64,000 bases of DNA, from positions 902,501-966,500 of the forward strand of contig JAUIRK010000014.1 of assembly GCA_030549495.1 (NCBI GenBank), given 5' to 3'. The notes under the pieces were generated by a model. The model made no database searches and was not told where the DNA came from. It worked only from the letters and a program-made list of their open reading frames with translations. This DNA comes from Nectonema munidae (taxonomy: Eukaryota > Nematomorpha > Nectonematoida > Nectonematidae). Each line of letters starts with the position of its first letter. Within the stretch, counting starts at the first letter, position 1. The position numbers and the translations under genes are program-made. This document shows, piece by piece, positions 11,601 to 26,600 of this stretch.

Positions 11601-14600
11601 AAAAGGTAAAACTGGTACTAAAGTCTTAAGAACATAAAGTTTTTACTGAAACACAATAAAGAAAAGAATTTGACGTAAAGGTATGAAAACCAGAATAATA
11701 GAGTTTATACTTGAACACAAATTTAAATAATTTCAGTTTATTCTTTCATTGATGTTATATTTAATGAACTTTTGATAAAATAACTCAATTTTTTCTCATT
11801 AATTATAATCTGAACCACAAATATGATAAAACACATATTATCAAAAAATCACTCATTGGATGAAACGCTTTTTATTTAGCGCACTAAGAAGATCGCAAAG
11901 TTTTGATTCTTTTTCAAACAGTAGAAAAATAATTTTTCAAAAAACAGCAAATATTCATAGCCTTCCTAAGTTTTTGAACATTTTTCAAATTATAATTTGT
12001 GTTTTGAAACTTTTCGATATTGGGAGTAAAGGTAAAAGGTACCATAAGGTGTTTTCATTGAGAAGGCACAATTGCGCCGCTTGTATCGAACTATGAGGAA
12101 AGCAGGCTTGATGCGGGATCGAACCCAAGACCTTGAGTTATCAAATCCAGCATCTAACCAACCCTACTCACGCCCATGGGAGTGAAATTACCGGGGGTCA
12201 ATTTACTGGAGTGAAATTATCTAGAGTCGATTTCCTGGGAGTCAAATTACCTAGAACCCTTTTTGGAATATCTAAAATAACAGTTAAAACTTTTATGTTC
12301 ATTTTACTCATTTATCTTGCAAGATTAGCGCATTAAGTGTATAGACCGGTGTATTTACCTCCCCCTCTCTCCGAAATATTATTCTTTTTAATGGCTAAAA
12401 TTTTGTATATACGGGAATTTGTCTATTCTGAATACCCGATGATATCACACACGATACTTTTGCTACTAAAAAGTACCGGAACCAAAATGCACTTTCTTAA
12501 TACATAAATAATCGTGATATTCTTTATGATCAGTTAGTGATTTACAAGTTAGAAGAAGAAGAAGATTTATTTATAATCATACTAATTCATAATCATAATA
12601 ATCACGCAAAGTTTATTATACTTAAACATTACATATGACTTAAAAAGAAAAAGAAAATTACTTAGATTTCAAAGGCCTTTAGACCGCTTATATGAAATTC
12701 AGATATAATTAGAACCATTTGATAAATTAATTTTTTATTTTTAAAAATAAATGTATCATTTTAATTATTCAATATAAAATTATGTTTGAATCTATTCTAT
12801 ACATACAAATATGTTCCTTAGAAAAAGAACGTATTTATGAAGAGGATTTCTTACATCAATATATACTACACGCTGAAATAATTTTAATGTTTTCTAAAAC
12901 TCCTGCTTGGAACCTCGGCTTGGGCCATTTGTTTTACTAAAATAGCAGACATGCCATAAGCATCTTCAATGGAATTATTATTAAGAGCAAAGATAATATT
13001 CAAAATATCTTTAAAAGTAAACTGATAGAAGGTAAATCGAGAAAAATCGGTTCTGTCGAACATTATCGTCGGAAATCTATTATTTTTATTCATCGTATAG
13101 GTGTTTTAATTTTATCATTAAATTTAGGACATTCAAATTCTTCCAGATGTTTTGAGTCGCTTTTACAATTTTCGAATAATTTTTCTGGTAGTATCATAAA
13201 GCTAACTAGTTCGATATGATAATGCAGTGTATTAATAAAAATTAAAATATCCAATCAATGTTTTAAGAATATTTATTAATTTTTTATAATCAATTTTATT
13301 TTAGGAATATTATTTTTGAATAGCCAACCAGAAGAAGTAGGAAAATAATCGGGTAAATAAAATAAGTCCAAATTTATACAAATTTAATTTTTCAGATACA
13401 AAAATGTTATCATTATACTTTTGAGATTGTCTATTTACAGTATTTATTCTTGGAAAAAAAGAATTCGAAATAAAATTGCATAAAAATGATTCAATAGTGG
13501 AAGATACTTTATCGTACAAAAAATTTAGATTAAGTTCCTTATGTATAACTTTATTTTCAAAAGCTTTGACATTAGTTTGATAGTTATTCATCTTTTCATT
13601 GAACACATTTACCACAGATTTATTATAAACTCCCGACCTGTATATATTGTGCAAAAAAAAATTCTTCCCATTTTCACAACTTTTAAGGAAAATGGCGAAT
13701 CCTATTTAAAATCAATAACTTAACCCTATCAGTGACGAAGAGGGATCATTTTATCCCCCCCCCCCCCCCCTCTTTGACTTTGTAACTTTTCCTAAAAAAG
13801 TAGCTGCATGTTTTGATACTATTTTCACTGTAGTTTTCACCCTCTTATGTCAATCAAATAATGTTATTGTTATTAATGTTAAAATTTTAATTTTATTAAT
13901 CTTAACTACCCGAATGATCAGAAGATATCTAATGTAAATCAGAAGATTTGTATTTAAAAGCATTAATAAAAACTGACGATTTTCTTTTTGTAAAGTCAAG
14001 AAAATTGACTCTGGTCGTTAAACGGTAATACTTCGTAATACTAACTAACAAATATGTAATATTTTGGATGTCATAAAATATAGTTGAATAAAAGTAAATC
14101 AACCTAATATTTTATACAGTTAAACAAAATCAAAATGTGTTTTATTTTTATTTATTTAAAACGCAAAAATGTTAGTGATTTAGGGTAGCTCTCTTTTATG
14201 ATTCAACTTATAGCTCGGCTATACCTCTGTTTTTGAGATTTAAATATTTTAGTGTATTGGTGTCTAATGTCACTATGTTTGTATTCATATATATGTCTCT
14301 ATGTATTTTCGATATGTATCTATGTTTTTTGTGCCAGGTGTGTATTATTAATACAAATAAATAGGAAACGTTGTATCAAGAATGTTAAAAAATGTATATG
14401 CCAACCCTAACACTAATGGTATTTCTACACTAATCCTAACCCCGATAATAGGTTATCAAATTTTACACATTAGGGCCCATTTAGAAATTGGTTGAGCACT
14501 TATTAACTACTATGCAAATTGAGGAAAAAATTGAAAGGTCACAAACAGCTGTAGAGAGGGTTTTGTAGTATATAATATTCTAAGAAATGTATTTTATATG

Positions 14601-17600
14601 AAAAAAAATTATGTTATATACAAAATGCGATTATATAAATATCAATTTTTTCGCTTTTCTTTAAGGAAAGCCCTCTAAATGTAACATTTTGATTTAATAT
14701 TTGTATAATACTGCTTTAAGTTTATATTTTACTAAAATAGGATGCAGTTTTTTGCGTTTGCTTTTCACCCAATGCTGATTTCATAGCCTCAGGCTCTGCA
14801 AATAGGTTTGTTAGCCTATGGAATCCTTACACGTATTTTTAATACCTATATTCTATTTTATTAGTTGTATTCCATACACTATGTTTTTGTTTTGAGTTTA
14901 GCTCCAGTTTGCTAATTTTATATTATCTAGAATCTAGTTAATTTTTTCTTCTTATAGAAAGAAAAAAAAACAATTTATTTTAACCTATAAGGTGGGTACA
15001 AAAGGCTAAAAAAAGCCGCTCGCTGCACTACTATCCATCTTCTAAACATTTTGGTATTTAAAACGAGCATATAAACAGATTAAATAAGGATTAATAATTA
15101 TTGAATAAAATAGAAATATACAACGTAGTATTTTCATAGCCACACTCATAATATATATATTATAATTGTAAAACAAAATAGATGACACAAAAATTATATA
15201 TACCATTTGTGGCTCTATTTTTTCTTTCTGCAATTCTATTTTGTCCTTTTACAATTCACTTCTAAACAAATAATCTCATGTGTTTTTTGAAATAACTTTA
15301 AATGTCAGTTAAAAAGATGTTGCTAAATTAGAGTGTAAAATTTAATAATTAAGGAAGTAAATAAAAATAAAAAAAATTAGAAAATAATAATTTTTAATAA
15401 TTTAATTACTAATTTTTGATCAAAAATTTGGAACATTTAAACTGAAAATGATGTTAAAATATTTTTAAAAAGTTTTAATGAAAATGATATGTCAAAATGA
15501 TATAAACACAACAAAATCAAAATATTAAATTCAGATATAATTGCAAAAAGACAAAATTGAATGGCAAAAGGACAAAATATGTTTTAAAAAAATTAATCAA
15601 ATTTTTCTATTAGCTAAATTTAAGGAGAGTTAAAGCCAGATATTCAAAATACCTAAAAAAAAAGATCATTTTAATAATTTATGCCCATTTTACACAATTT
15701 CAAAGTCTAGTATTCAGCTAAAATCCCATTTTAAACTCGAAAGAATATAGAAAGCACAATTAATTAAAACATGTTACACATTTAGATTTACCATATCAAA
15801 CACATTAGCACTTTTATTAACTCTAGTTTTTATGGTTAGTAACACGCTCACATATATTATCTTGTTTTGGGATAATTTACTTTACAACTTGTACAATAGT
15901 CATATTAACCATAAAAGTGTTTGACTTAATAAATGCTATTTTAAACTTTCAAGTCTATATTTGTTTTATTTTGTACACGTTTACCAATTTTTTTCCTATA
16001 TAAATTATTATAGTGTAAAAGAGTTTATCATCTCGGGTAACTTTTTTGATTTTAGGTCTTTTAGTTAGGATTTTTTGTAATAAGCGTCATGATAATGTTC
16101 CAATTCTCATAATCTATTTACTTATATCAAAAAATCATTTGTAGTTTCAATTTTCATTTAGCAAAGAAGAATTTTGTTCTTTTAAAGCACATTTATCAGC
16201 TGTTAAAAGTGTGCGTTTTTCCAATGATAGCTTTACTCTACTCACAGCGTCTGAAGATCGCTCTATCAAGGTAAACTTCTAAACGCTATTTAATTCGTGT
16301 ATCATGAATACTAGTAAAATATGTCATGATTCCTATATAACTTAACATTTGAACTTAAGCAAATCTTTACTTTTCATTTCTTATGTTAAATATGTACGGC
16401 GATTCATAATACTTTGGTAGGGCCTCATATCCCACTGCATTTATATGTAATTTCGTTCAGTATTTTTAAAACTTATCGTTAATGGAATACGACTTAAAAA
16501 GTAAACAAGAACAGCCAAAACGATCAATTTTCTTCTTTATTAAATATGAAGCTGTGTGTTTTAGACGCTAATGGTGATTGCATAGAGAGAATTAAAAAAT
16601 TCAAGATTGCATAGAGGTTTAGTATAATAGAACATTTTATAAAATATATATAAATACTTGCCACCTGAATAATTCCTACCTACCTCCCACCTCTTCATTC
16701 CTTTCACTGCCCCCTAACCCTAGGATTTTAAATAATACAAATCATCCAAAGAATCTAATATAAAGTATAAAAAACATTTAACCAAAAAACTAAACTATTT
16801 TAGTTCCTATCAGTAACAGGGGTGGCTCATTTTTTGCAATTAGAGTGTCAAAATGTCAATCATATATCTGGTTAACGGACTAAATATTATTTCCTAGAAT
16901 ATTATTTATATTTTAAATAAAATATATTTTTTATACATCACCATGCTGATTTCATTTTTGAACTCAAACTTCTTAATTAGGATGTGGAAATGTAAATCAA
17001 GTTTGTTAGTTTCGCCTCAAAAAAATTTTTCACATTTTAAGTAAAATATTTTTTTAACCAAATTTACCATGCTGATTCCATCTTTTGGATAAATATAGCT
17101 ATTCTCAAAAAAAATTTTTATAAATGTGAATCGAATTTTACCTAGTTTTCCTTCTTTGTGAAAGAGAGAGTCTTTTACATGATAAAAGTGGAAAACTTTT
17201 TGTAATTGAAAAAAGAGGATTATGAATGATTTCATAAAGAACACGAATTTTGAAAAGGGATTAGTTGGCAAATATCCAGAGTGATATCTGTTCATATCAC
17301 CTGATAATACAAGACATGCTATTGATATAATAAAAAGGCAAGATCAACAAAAAGATTCTCTTCAATAGAAAATTTCTGAAATCGCTTAAATTAAAAGTCT
17401 CTAAAAAAAGTTTTTCGAACAAAGATTGCACAAAATGAATTTATGAAAAAAGCGAGCTACCAAGTAGGGATCAGTTTAGATTCAAGAGAAAATTTAGATG
17501 CGATATAAAGTATAGGAGAAATTAAATACAGACTTCAAGTCTCTTTAATCAGTAAACGAAGGAACAAGATTCAAACCAAGAAGAGCCAAAGGGTTTAGTT

Positions 17601-20600
17601 GAAGTAGCACCCAGTTATTTTTCACCATGTCATTTTACAAGAATTTTATAAAAAAAATGTTGTGGTCGTTAAATATATTATAATATATAACCCATCTATA
17701 GGGTTATTATTGAAACATTTTATCAAAAATAAACATTTAAAATTTATGAGCTTTTAGTAAATATGATCTTAGGTCGGTTGTCTAGAAATTTGGTCTCATC
17801 CCTATTTATGAGATGGATAAAAGCATTATTATATCAAGAAAGAAAAATATTTTATTGATTGGGTTAAATATATAAAAGTCAATGTAGTGTTGAATTAATT
17901 AAATATATAATCATTTTAACCAAATTAAATTTATATTCACCACATGTGTATATATTAACAAAAATACCGCTATGAAATAGAGAAAGGTCATTTGCTGCTA
18001 AATCGGACAAAAATTGCTCAAAAATAATAAAAAAATATTTGATCGCAAATTAACAAGAAAAGTATCAGATTTTAAACTAGAGTGACAAAAATATTTTCAG
18101 AATTAAATTGAACATGTTTGATTTGCTCTGCATGGATAAATTTATTCTAAAATATTGTAAGAAAAAATTTGACGTAAAGTTACCTATAAAAGCTAATTTA
18201 ATGACAGGCAAAATATTTTGGGTGAATTAATCAGCAAAAGGTGCGTTTTAAATAATTTATTACAATATTAAGCCAAAAAATGTGGAATTATAATATATTT
18301 TGAGGTTTATATTTGGCATTGATTGTCAGGTTTTTTTTGTGAAAAATAAATGACACCATCAGATTCGCAATCAATTATTTAGTGGATTCGCGTGAGAATT
18401 TTGTAAAAAATATTCTATATTTTGGAAAAAAATTTCTGGTTGTTTTATAACAGCAGTAAGCTTTTACAATTCTATTTTCAATATTTACCTTTATATTTAT
18501 TATGCTAGTAAACTTTCTTGTTTTGAAGCATGCTACTGATTTAAACATTTTTATGTTGTGAAGATAGTACATAAACCATTTTGATGTTCCTATGAGCTTG
18601 TCTCTTTTATTTGCCATTATAGTGCCACATAAAGATAAATTTTTACTTTGAGCCCAGACTCATGTGTCATTAAAAATCTATCCATATACAAACCACAACC
18701 ACACAAAATTTTACTTCTATTTACCAATTGACAATAGATTGACGAGAAAAATAGGTTGAGTCTTCCAATCCAGGCACATATATTTTAGGACACACAAAAT
18801 ACTTTGCATCACAAATATGGTAGAATTTCAAACCATATATACCGGATTTATGAGGATCGTATACGTTGATAGAACAACGTCCTCTAAAAGAAACTATTTG
18901 TTCGGCTATAGTTACAGTCGAATGAGGAGTACGGGATTTATAAAAAAACTTCAGAAAAATGTTCATGGATGAAACAACTTGGACTCATTTTATCGCATCT
19001 ACTGGGTTCTTTCTTGTCTTATGAAGGTGTGAATAAGCAGGGACATATCACGTCCAAGTGCGGCTCTCAAAAATGGACTACCATGTTAAGAAAATAATCC
19101 AGACGTTTTTACTTTTTGATCATCATTTTGACGAATATAAAGCAAAAGAGCAAAATAAGATAATATATTCCGAACTTTGACGTTTTTATAACAATAAACT
19201 AAGTTAGAATGTTTATGGTCATCTGATCTGAAAAATTATATAATCATAATAACAGGTTTAAAAATAAATCCTTATTCATAATTTATTTCAAGTTTCAGCA
19301 TTGGCATACTATAAATATGAGTAACAAGTTCAGGAGTTATAAGTGATTTAAATACAGGGAGTGCTTCAAGCATATTTTTACATGTTCCTTTTGGGCCAGG
19401 ATGATCATAAGCCAATGCTTTCAACTCTTTTTCTGAGGTTGGCAGTTGGATTGCATGTGTATTTAGTTGAATCGGGGGCTTCTAAGTTTTCATTCATCTC
19501 TTCAGAAACATGTAAAGAAGAAGTGGAATAAGAACCTGAGGAGGAAATACCTGTTGATTCTGAAAGAGATTCAGACAAGTCTTGGGAAGAACACATTTTG
19601 AAGAGAAAAAGTTATCACTTATTGAAGGTGTGAAAACAAGAAAAGAGAGACAAGATAACGAATATCAACATTGGTGTTGATTGAATAATGTATTAGCAGA
19701 TGACTGTGCCTCTACGAAACCGTATGAAGTTTTCTTTGTGGTTGTTGTATTTTCCACGCATATAATTATGTATTGTAAAAGGCACGCAAACACTCAATAT
19801 TTTCTCATACTTGATCACATCGATTTTATTCTTGTTTAGAATTTAGATTATTCTTTTATTATCCTATAATTTGATCCAAAATTATTTCATACCCCAGAAT
19901 CACAAATGAATATTTACCAATGATGATGTTACACTTTGTCGGAAAATAAACGATTGAAAAAATGATACAAAGTGTAATGAACTATATATAAACCTAATAA
20001 TTTTTCCAAAATGAAGATACCTACTATGTTCAATGTTCATTCATTATCTTTACATAGCATATACGCCATAATAAAAGGATTCTATATCTTATTACATAGA
20101 TAAAATTTATCTCATAGAGCTATGATAGTAAATTATACTTTCTATTTTATATCTTATAGAAAAAGAAAATCTATAAGGTTATATATAGAAAAAGGTTCCA
20201 TTTTTCAAGTCTACATTTTTTACAGTTTGGTGTTAAATTTACTTAAATTATAAATTAAGAGTGGATGTTCTCGCCACATTTCAATTTCTTGTTTTTTCCA
20301 AAAAATCATGGTTTAAAAAATGTATATAGTCCGTAAATTGTGTTTTACAAAATCAGTCCGTAAAGCTAACGTTAATTGATATGATATAAATAACAGTTTT
20401 ATATGTTGATATCCATATTTCAAAGCATCTATGATTCCTTATTTGTGCTTTTTTTTGCAAATTATAAAATAAATTATTGGATATGTAAAGAGTATAGATG
20501 CTTTTAGTTTTGTTCGCGAAAATTTGTGCTAATTTTCGTTTGTATTTTTAGCTTTGGTCCGTTCAGCGCCAACGTTTTCTGTTTTCTTTGAATCAACACA

Positions 20601-23600
20601 CAAACTGGGTTAGAAGTGCCGAGTATCTTTTCTTTTAAATTGTATTTACATTTTATCTAGGTTTTTGCCATTTTTCAAATTCTCTTCATCGTGTAATGTA
20701 AAATTTAATTAATATATTATTTTCGACATAACATTTTTTAGGATTTTTTTCGGTGAATATATTTTTTAGAGATTTTATAAATGATTCTAAATGAAAATTC
20801 AGAAATCAATTGATTAACTCTTCAAATCGGTAAAAAAAAATTTTTCATAGATAAGAAAAATCATACGAATTCACTTTTTTAGGTTTAGTGGTGATAATAT
20901 TATAATGCCTAATAAATTATATATGAAGACCTTTGCTAAATTGTGTATTTGTGAGTTTTAATATGATTACAGTTGTTCTTTGAGGGTGGATATGGATTTA
21001 TATTACTACTATCCTTCTTTATCCAAAGAGTGGGAATATTTTAGTTTAAATATACACTTTATGTACAGTTTATTTATTTTGTTTAACCACGTTAACTCAG
21101 CATTTTATGTGTTCGTATTTATTACAAATTGCACAAACTTCCAATTTTATAAACAAAACATTTTGCCAACAACAATTTTGGTGGTGATTATTGAGGAATA
21201 ACTACTTAAACGGAAAATATATGAAGGAAACTTTACTTTATTATTCAATAAAGGGTAAGTATTGAAAAGAAGACGATAGACAAAATATAATAGTCATGTA
21301 CCAATACCACATGTGATATCAAAATTAATATTTAAATGCCAAGAAATTTGCTTTTTGTTTTAATATCAACATGTTTGATGGTACAGATTTTTGAACGGAC
21401 ATATAAATTCCAATATACATATAACACTTATAATGATTTTGAATGCCTTAATATTATGCAGGAACGAGATGAACAGTTCAAGCATTTTATTATTTATCTC
21501 TATAAATTTGTATTTTATATAACACTTGACTATAGAAAAAAAGTATTCGTTTTTTATATGGTCATTTCTTTTATTTGCTTATTACGGAAAAAATATTTTG
21601 GGGGAAAGAAGTTTATTTTTTAACTAAAACCCATTATTTTATATGAGCAAGAAAATATTATCCAAGGTTGTTAGGTTGTTCCGTGATTTATAATAAATAA
21701 AAAAATGTTTATGGAATAAGTAAGAACAATTTTTATTAAGGAAATAAAGCACTTTGTTTTAGGAAGACGACATCTTTTTATCAAGCAAAATGTTAAAATG
21801 AAGATGAGCTTAGAACGTTTCTTTCTACATAGAAAGAAACTAGAAAGAGCTTTGCAAGATTGTCCTTAGTCTTGATGGAGTGTGTTATAGGAATTAGTGT
21901 TGCTGAAGTTGTGAGTGTGTGTGATGAGATGGAGCCACTATCATCTTCTTTCGATTAAATTAAAAAAAACACTGCTTTAGTTTTATTAATTTAAAAGATA
22001 TTAGTTTTTAAATTAAAATAATTAATTTTTTTAATTTGTTTTGGCTAAATTTTTTTTTTATTTCAAAAGTTTATAGATTTTTTAAAACTTTTTTTGAACT
22101 ATCTGAAAAGTCTATCCATTCATTCGAAACATACTTTGCAATACCCATTACTTCTACCAATCTCGATATGTCACACACTAAAAACATATTTCTCAACCTT
22201 ACAAAATTTTAAGAGATTTTTTCTCACGATAATATGTTCGATTATTTGAGTCTAGAAGCTATCAGGTAAATCTTTGGACAAGCCCAATCTCTAAAAGAGT
22301 CCTTTATCCTGATTGATGAGTATCACTTCCTTCGTTTGGTGTATTTACAAAGTCCGTGTCACCCTATTTTCATCTGATTCACATATATCACTGCAATTGT
22401 CAAGTTTGATAGATACGGGACGAATCGCTGAACTTCAATTTGGATAACATATTTTCTGTAGACATGCTATAGCAAGTTTTCTTTGTAAGACTAAAAGTAA
22501 AAATCATCTGCATAACTTTTTTATTCTTGCTATACCATAGTAAGTGCGAATGTTGGCTGCTTTCTCTTATTTTTTGTCATAAGTATTCTTTTGTTCCAAA
22601 ATTAGTTTCGCTCATTTTTTCACTTCCACATATAAAAAATTATATCAGTCAATTAAATTAAATTTAAAAAATAATATGGCTAAATATGATAAATTCATAT
22701 TTTTACGTGCGTAAAAAATAGATGAAAAATGTTCAATTACCTGAATTAACAATTTGCAGTTAAAATGTCCGAATTAATTTCTCCAAACAAGTCAAAATTC
22801 CTTTTTATATGCTGTTTTTATTAGTTCTTCCTTAACTTTGAGATAAATATAGCTGCTTATATTTAGGGATCAGACATTATAAATTTGTACATAGATAAAA
22901 ATCTGGTGTGAAGTTTCGAAAAAATCTAATTTGTATGCCTGTGTAATGTATGTATATAAAATACAAAGGCTACCTGTTCTTTCCAGACTACTATACATCT
23001 TATTTACAAATTGGATGAAATTTAAAATTCTACTTTCACTCTACCAAAAGTAAAACCTTTGAAATTTAGTCACGTGGAAGCCATATTAGTGCTGGGACAA
23101 TATTACAGGAAAGAAGGAAAAAAATCAAGAATTAGTATATAATGTATGTATATGCAACATATTAGGTATACAAAGCATACCTGGTCTTGTCAGACTACTA
23201 TTTATCTTATTTACAAAATCGATGGGAGTTAAAAGTCGTACTTGTAAATTTTTTATTAAAATTTTGCACACCCTTTTAGCATGAAATTTTATGGAACTTT
23301 AGTCACTTATGCCAAAGTTATGGCATTTTGAAATCTCGTTATGTATAATCCATATATATATATATATCTGTTCAAAGATTCTATCTTGATTAACTCTCCT
23401 TCAAAAATGCCATCTTTTTACCTAGTTAGTTAGTTCGGTTAGCTAGTATTTATGTGGACAACCATACATATAGATAGATAGATACTATTATATGTACAAG
23501 CACCTCTTTTTTAATGAAAGATATACTATATAATCGTTTGAATTTCATATCAAGAGTATACTTCGAATCTCCTGTTTTTTAGGTATTTTTAAAGTAAAAA

Positions 23601-26600
23601 TGTCGACTATGGGTTAGAAAAGAAATTATGTTTTCTGATATCTTTTCTTCGAATAACCATATTATTTTGTGAATGTGATTTTCATTATAGTTTCTCTAAA
23701 TAATGATATTACATTATTTTTATCTTTTGATGTATCGTTTTCAATTTATATACCTTACTTTCTGGCTTTCACTAGATTTTCTCCGAATAATCGCTTGATC
23801 GTTAGTGCTAGTGATGATCAAACAATCAAATTGTGGGACAAGCTCTCTCAAACATGTATTCATACTTTCTACGAACACTGCTCTCACTCAAACCACGTTA
23901 CCTTCCACCCCTCACACTATTACATAGCTTCTGCCGGATCCGACTCATGCATCAAGATTTGGGACATTAGGAATTATAAACTCATTCACAGATTCATTAG
24001 TATTTTTCATTATCCTTCCTTTCTTTTCCATGCTTTTATTTTTGAAATAAAATCGCTTTTTTGCTAAGCCAACTTGTTTATTTCTTTGATAAATTACGAA
24101 AATCTCTTTTTGTCTAATTATTATTTTAATTCGATTAATGAATCTTTTAACTAACTGCTAATATATTCAAGTTATAAGAAACTTTTTCTAAATTATCAAA
24201 GAGTAAAATTTAAAGTTGACCAAATAACTTCTTTTTATTTCTACGTATGATAAGTGCCTATAAGAGTGAATACAGTAAAATATCGCTTTAGGACCACCTC
24301 ATACTTGCGACTTTATTTTGTGATGACTCTTTTTTTACCATATATTTTTCTGACAAGTTTTCCCGGTAGAACGACCACCCCTCTAATTTGGCATTACGCC
24401 CACTTACTTTAAGCTAAGTAGTCTTGTTCGGTTAGAAAGCGCCTCAATATTACCACCAGTAGCACATGTATATTCTCATCCACACTAACTCTAAGCTATA
24501 TCGTGTTGCTAACGACAAACAGTATGCGATCTATATTGCATAAGATTAGCATGTCTATTCTCATTGGACTTTTCTAACATAGTTTCACTACATCATACCA
24601 TTTTGTAGGTCGTTATATCGAGGTTTTACTGTATGATTTATTTACCTCTAAACTCCACTAATAAGACCATTTAAAATAAGTCCTAAAGGTGGTTTTAATA
24701 GCAAGATTTAAAAATATATAAAAATCTAAAGTTGATTAACCCTTTCAGACATAGGTTTTCTAAAATTAATCATCTGCTTTCTTTTTTAATGACTTTTTAT
24801 ATAACTTAAGCATAATATTTATATTTTATGAGAAACTGTGGTCGCATAATGCCTGGAATTGTTAAAAATAGGATACTGAGGGCAGAGAAAATCGTGCTTT
24901 CATTTCTAATCGTGTCTGTATAAATATGATATGCTATTTAGCGCATGAAGCCGCTGTCAACTCTGTTTCATTTCATCCACACGGAAGATATATTTTATCC
25001 GCATCCGATGATTCTACGCTTAAAATCTTTGATTTTTTCAACTCCAGACTCATCTATACTCTTCATGGACACAAGGTATGAAAATTACCTTTTATCTAGC
25101 TGATGCTTATTCACTTTTTCAACACTACTTAGGATTCTGTTGTCTGTGCTAAATTTTGCAAAAGTGGGAAATTCTTTGCTAGCGGTTCAAGCGATAACCA
25201 GGTAAGCCTTTCAAAATTTTTCCTCATGAAACCATTTCTCCTAACGTGTGATTACAAAAATTTCTAATCATATTGTATTTGTAGAAATGTTCACTGAATT
25301 TATCATATTTAGGAAAAAGTGTCTAATACAACTACGATATTTCACATGTAAAATTTGATCCTTAAAATGCTTTTTGTTCTTTCTTAACTCTATGAGGACC
25401 AGTGTGACACAGGTGTATCAAGAAATGAAAAGGGACTGCTTTAAATATAAAAAATTCGCTTGAAAACGAAAGCAGACGATTAGTCTAGTTCTGGTCCTCA
25501 CGGGGTTGTTGTTGTTGGTCTCCACTGGCAGATATCTTGTTATCACCGTACCAACAGCGACCGAGCCGCTTTGGTTGGAACCAGAAAAGATGTGTGTGTA
25601 TGTATATGTATATGTGCATATATATATATATAAATAAATAAGTTTTTTTTTAAATATCTAAATCTGTGTGTAATGTTAGTATATAGGAATATGGGATTTA
25701 ATGATATATTATGGTGGTTTGAGAAGGAGATGATCCTAGTTTGTTTTTCCATTCTGACAGGAGGTTGGTAACCGCATGTGGGTTAAGCCAAAGATTGAGT
25801 GGTTTTAGATGTGTAGCAATGTGTTGGCAGTTGAATAGGTGTTCTTTGATGTGTGGGTGTGTTTTGCAGATAGGGCAGTGAAGCTAGGGTGTGTTTTGGG
25901 GCAGATTTTGTGTAAATATTCGAAGAGAAATAAGGATTTGTTTGATCTTAATTTGGGGAGAATACGTTTGCTTTTGATTGGCAAAGATTCTTCAGATTTA
26001 TGTATGATGAGTGGTGTAGAATTAAGGATTGGTAAGATTGAAAGTGAATTGAGGTAATTGGTGACCACTTGTATGTGGATTGTTTGGTTGGTGAGTGCAG
26101 TGGTGTATGTGTTGTCTTTGTGTTGACATGTATGGAGTAAAATGTTGTTGTTTTTGTTGTTAAAGAGTGTTCTGGGTTAATTTTATTTATCAGTCATTTA
26201 TACGCTTAGCAGGTTGATTGTTTCATTTAAGCTTGAATTCTAAGTTTTAAGGATTAAACTTTAAAAAGCGCAATCAATTACAAAGTTGACAATGAATTAT
26301 CAACTATGACTAATATTTACATTGCAATGCCCCCCCCCCCGCCCATAATCAATTGCTGCATATGCTATTGATCCGTACTCATTATAATATTTAATATAAA
26401 AATGATATTTTTAATTAAATTTTAAAACATTAATAAATATGATATAATCGTGTATCTTTATTCTTAAAAAAGTATCATAATTCTTGTTATTGTTTTTGGA
26501 AGGAACATAGAAGCAACTGAAAATGCTCTTTCTGATTCAGTGCTTGTTGGCTCAATTGTTAATAAAGCAGAATAAATCTTTCTCTGTGTTTTTCTGTTTC

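Larger units (their letters stand above)
9414..12258 (+). mobile_element. MULE-type DNA transposon with 9-bp target duplication
   Basis: The element is flanked by a perfect 9-bp direct repeat, CTTTTTGGA (9405-9413 and 12259-12267), the usual duplication size for Mutator-like elements. Its long terminal inverted repeats (9414-~9532 and ~11998-12258) are built from several degenerate copies of GGTAATTTGACTCCC. They also share the inner block ATCGAAAAGTTTCAAAACAC. Between them lies a decayed FLYWCH-MULE-like transposase (10011-11229). A tRNA-derived SINE interrupts the right arm (12031-12175). It sits inside a poc1 intron. The coding region has several breaks, so it is no longer autonomous. Confidence 0.9.

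Noticed and set aside
12031-12175. A functional tRNA gene on the minus strand
   Set aside because: A and B boxes are present, but the anticodon and acceptor stems do not pair well and the same unit recurs twice with a SINE body and a target duplication.
21336-21623. 95-codon hydrophobic ORF as a small membrane protein
   Set aside because: AT-driven composition rich in F, Y, I and K with no family pattern and no splice context.
23669-24067. 132-codon ORF as an independent WD40 gene
   Set aside because: The WD40 part is a poc1 exon bounded by AG at 23774 and GT at 24000; the ends are intron sequence.
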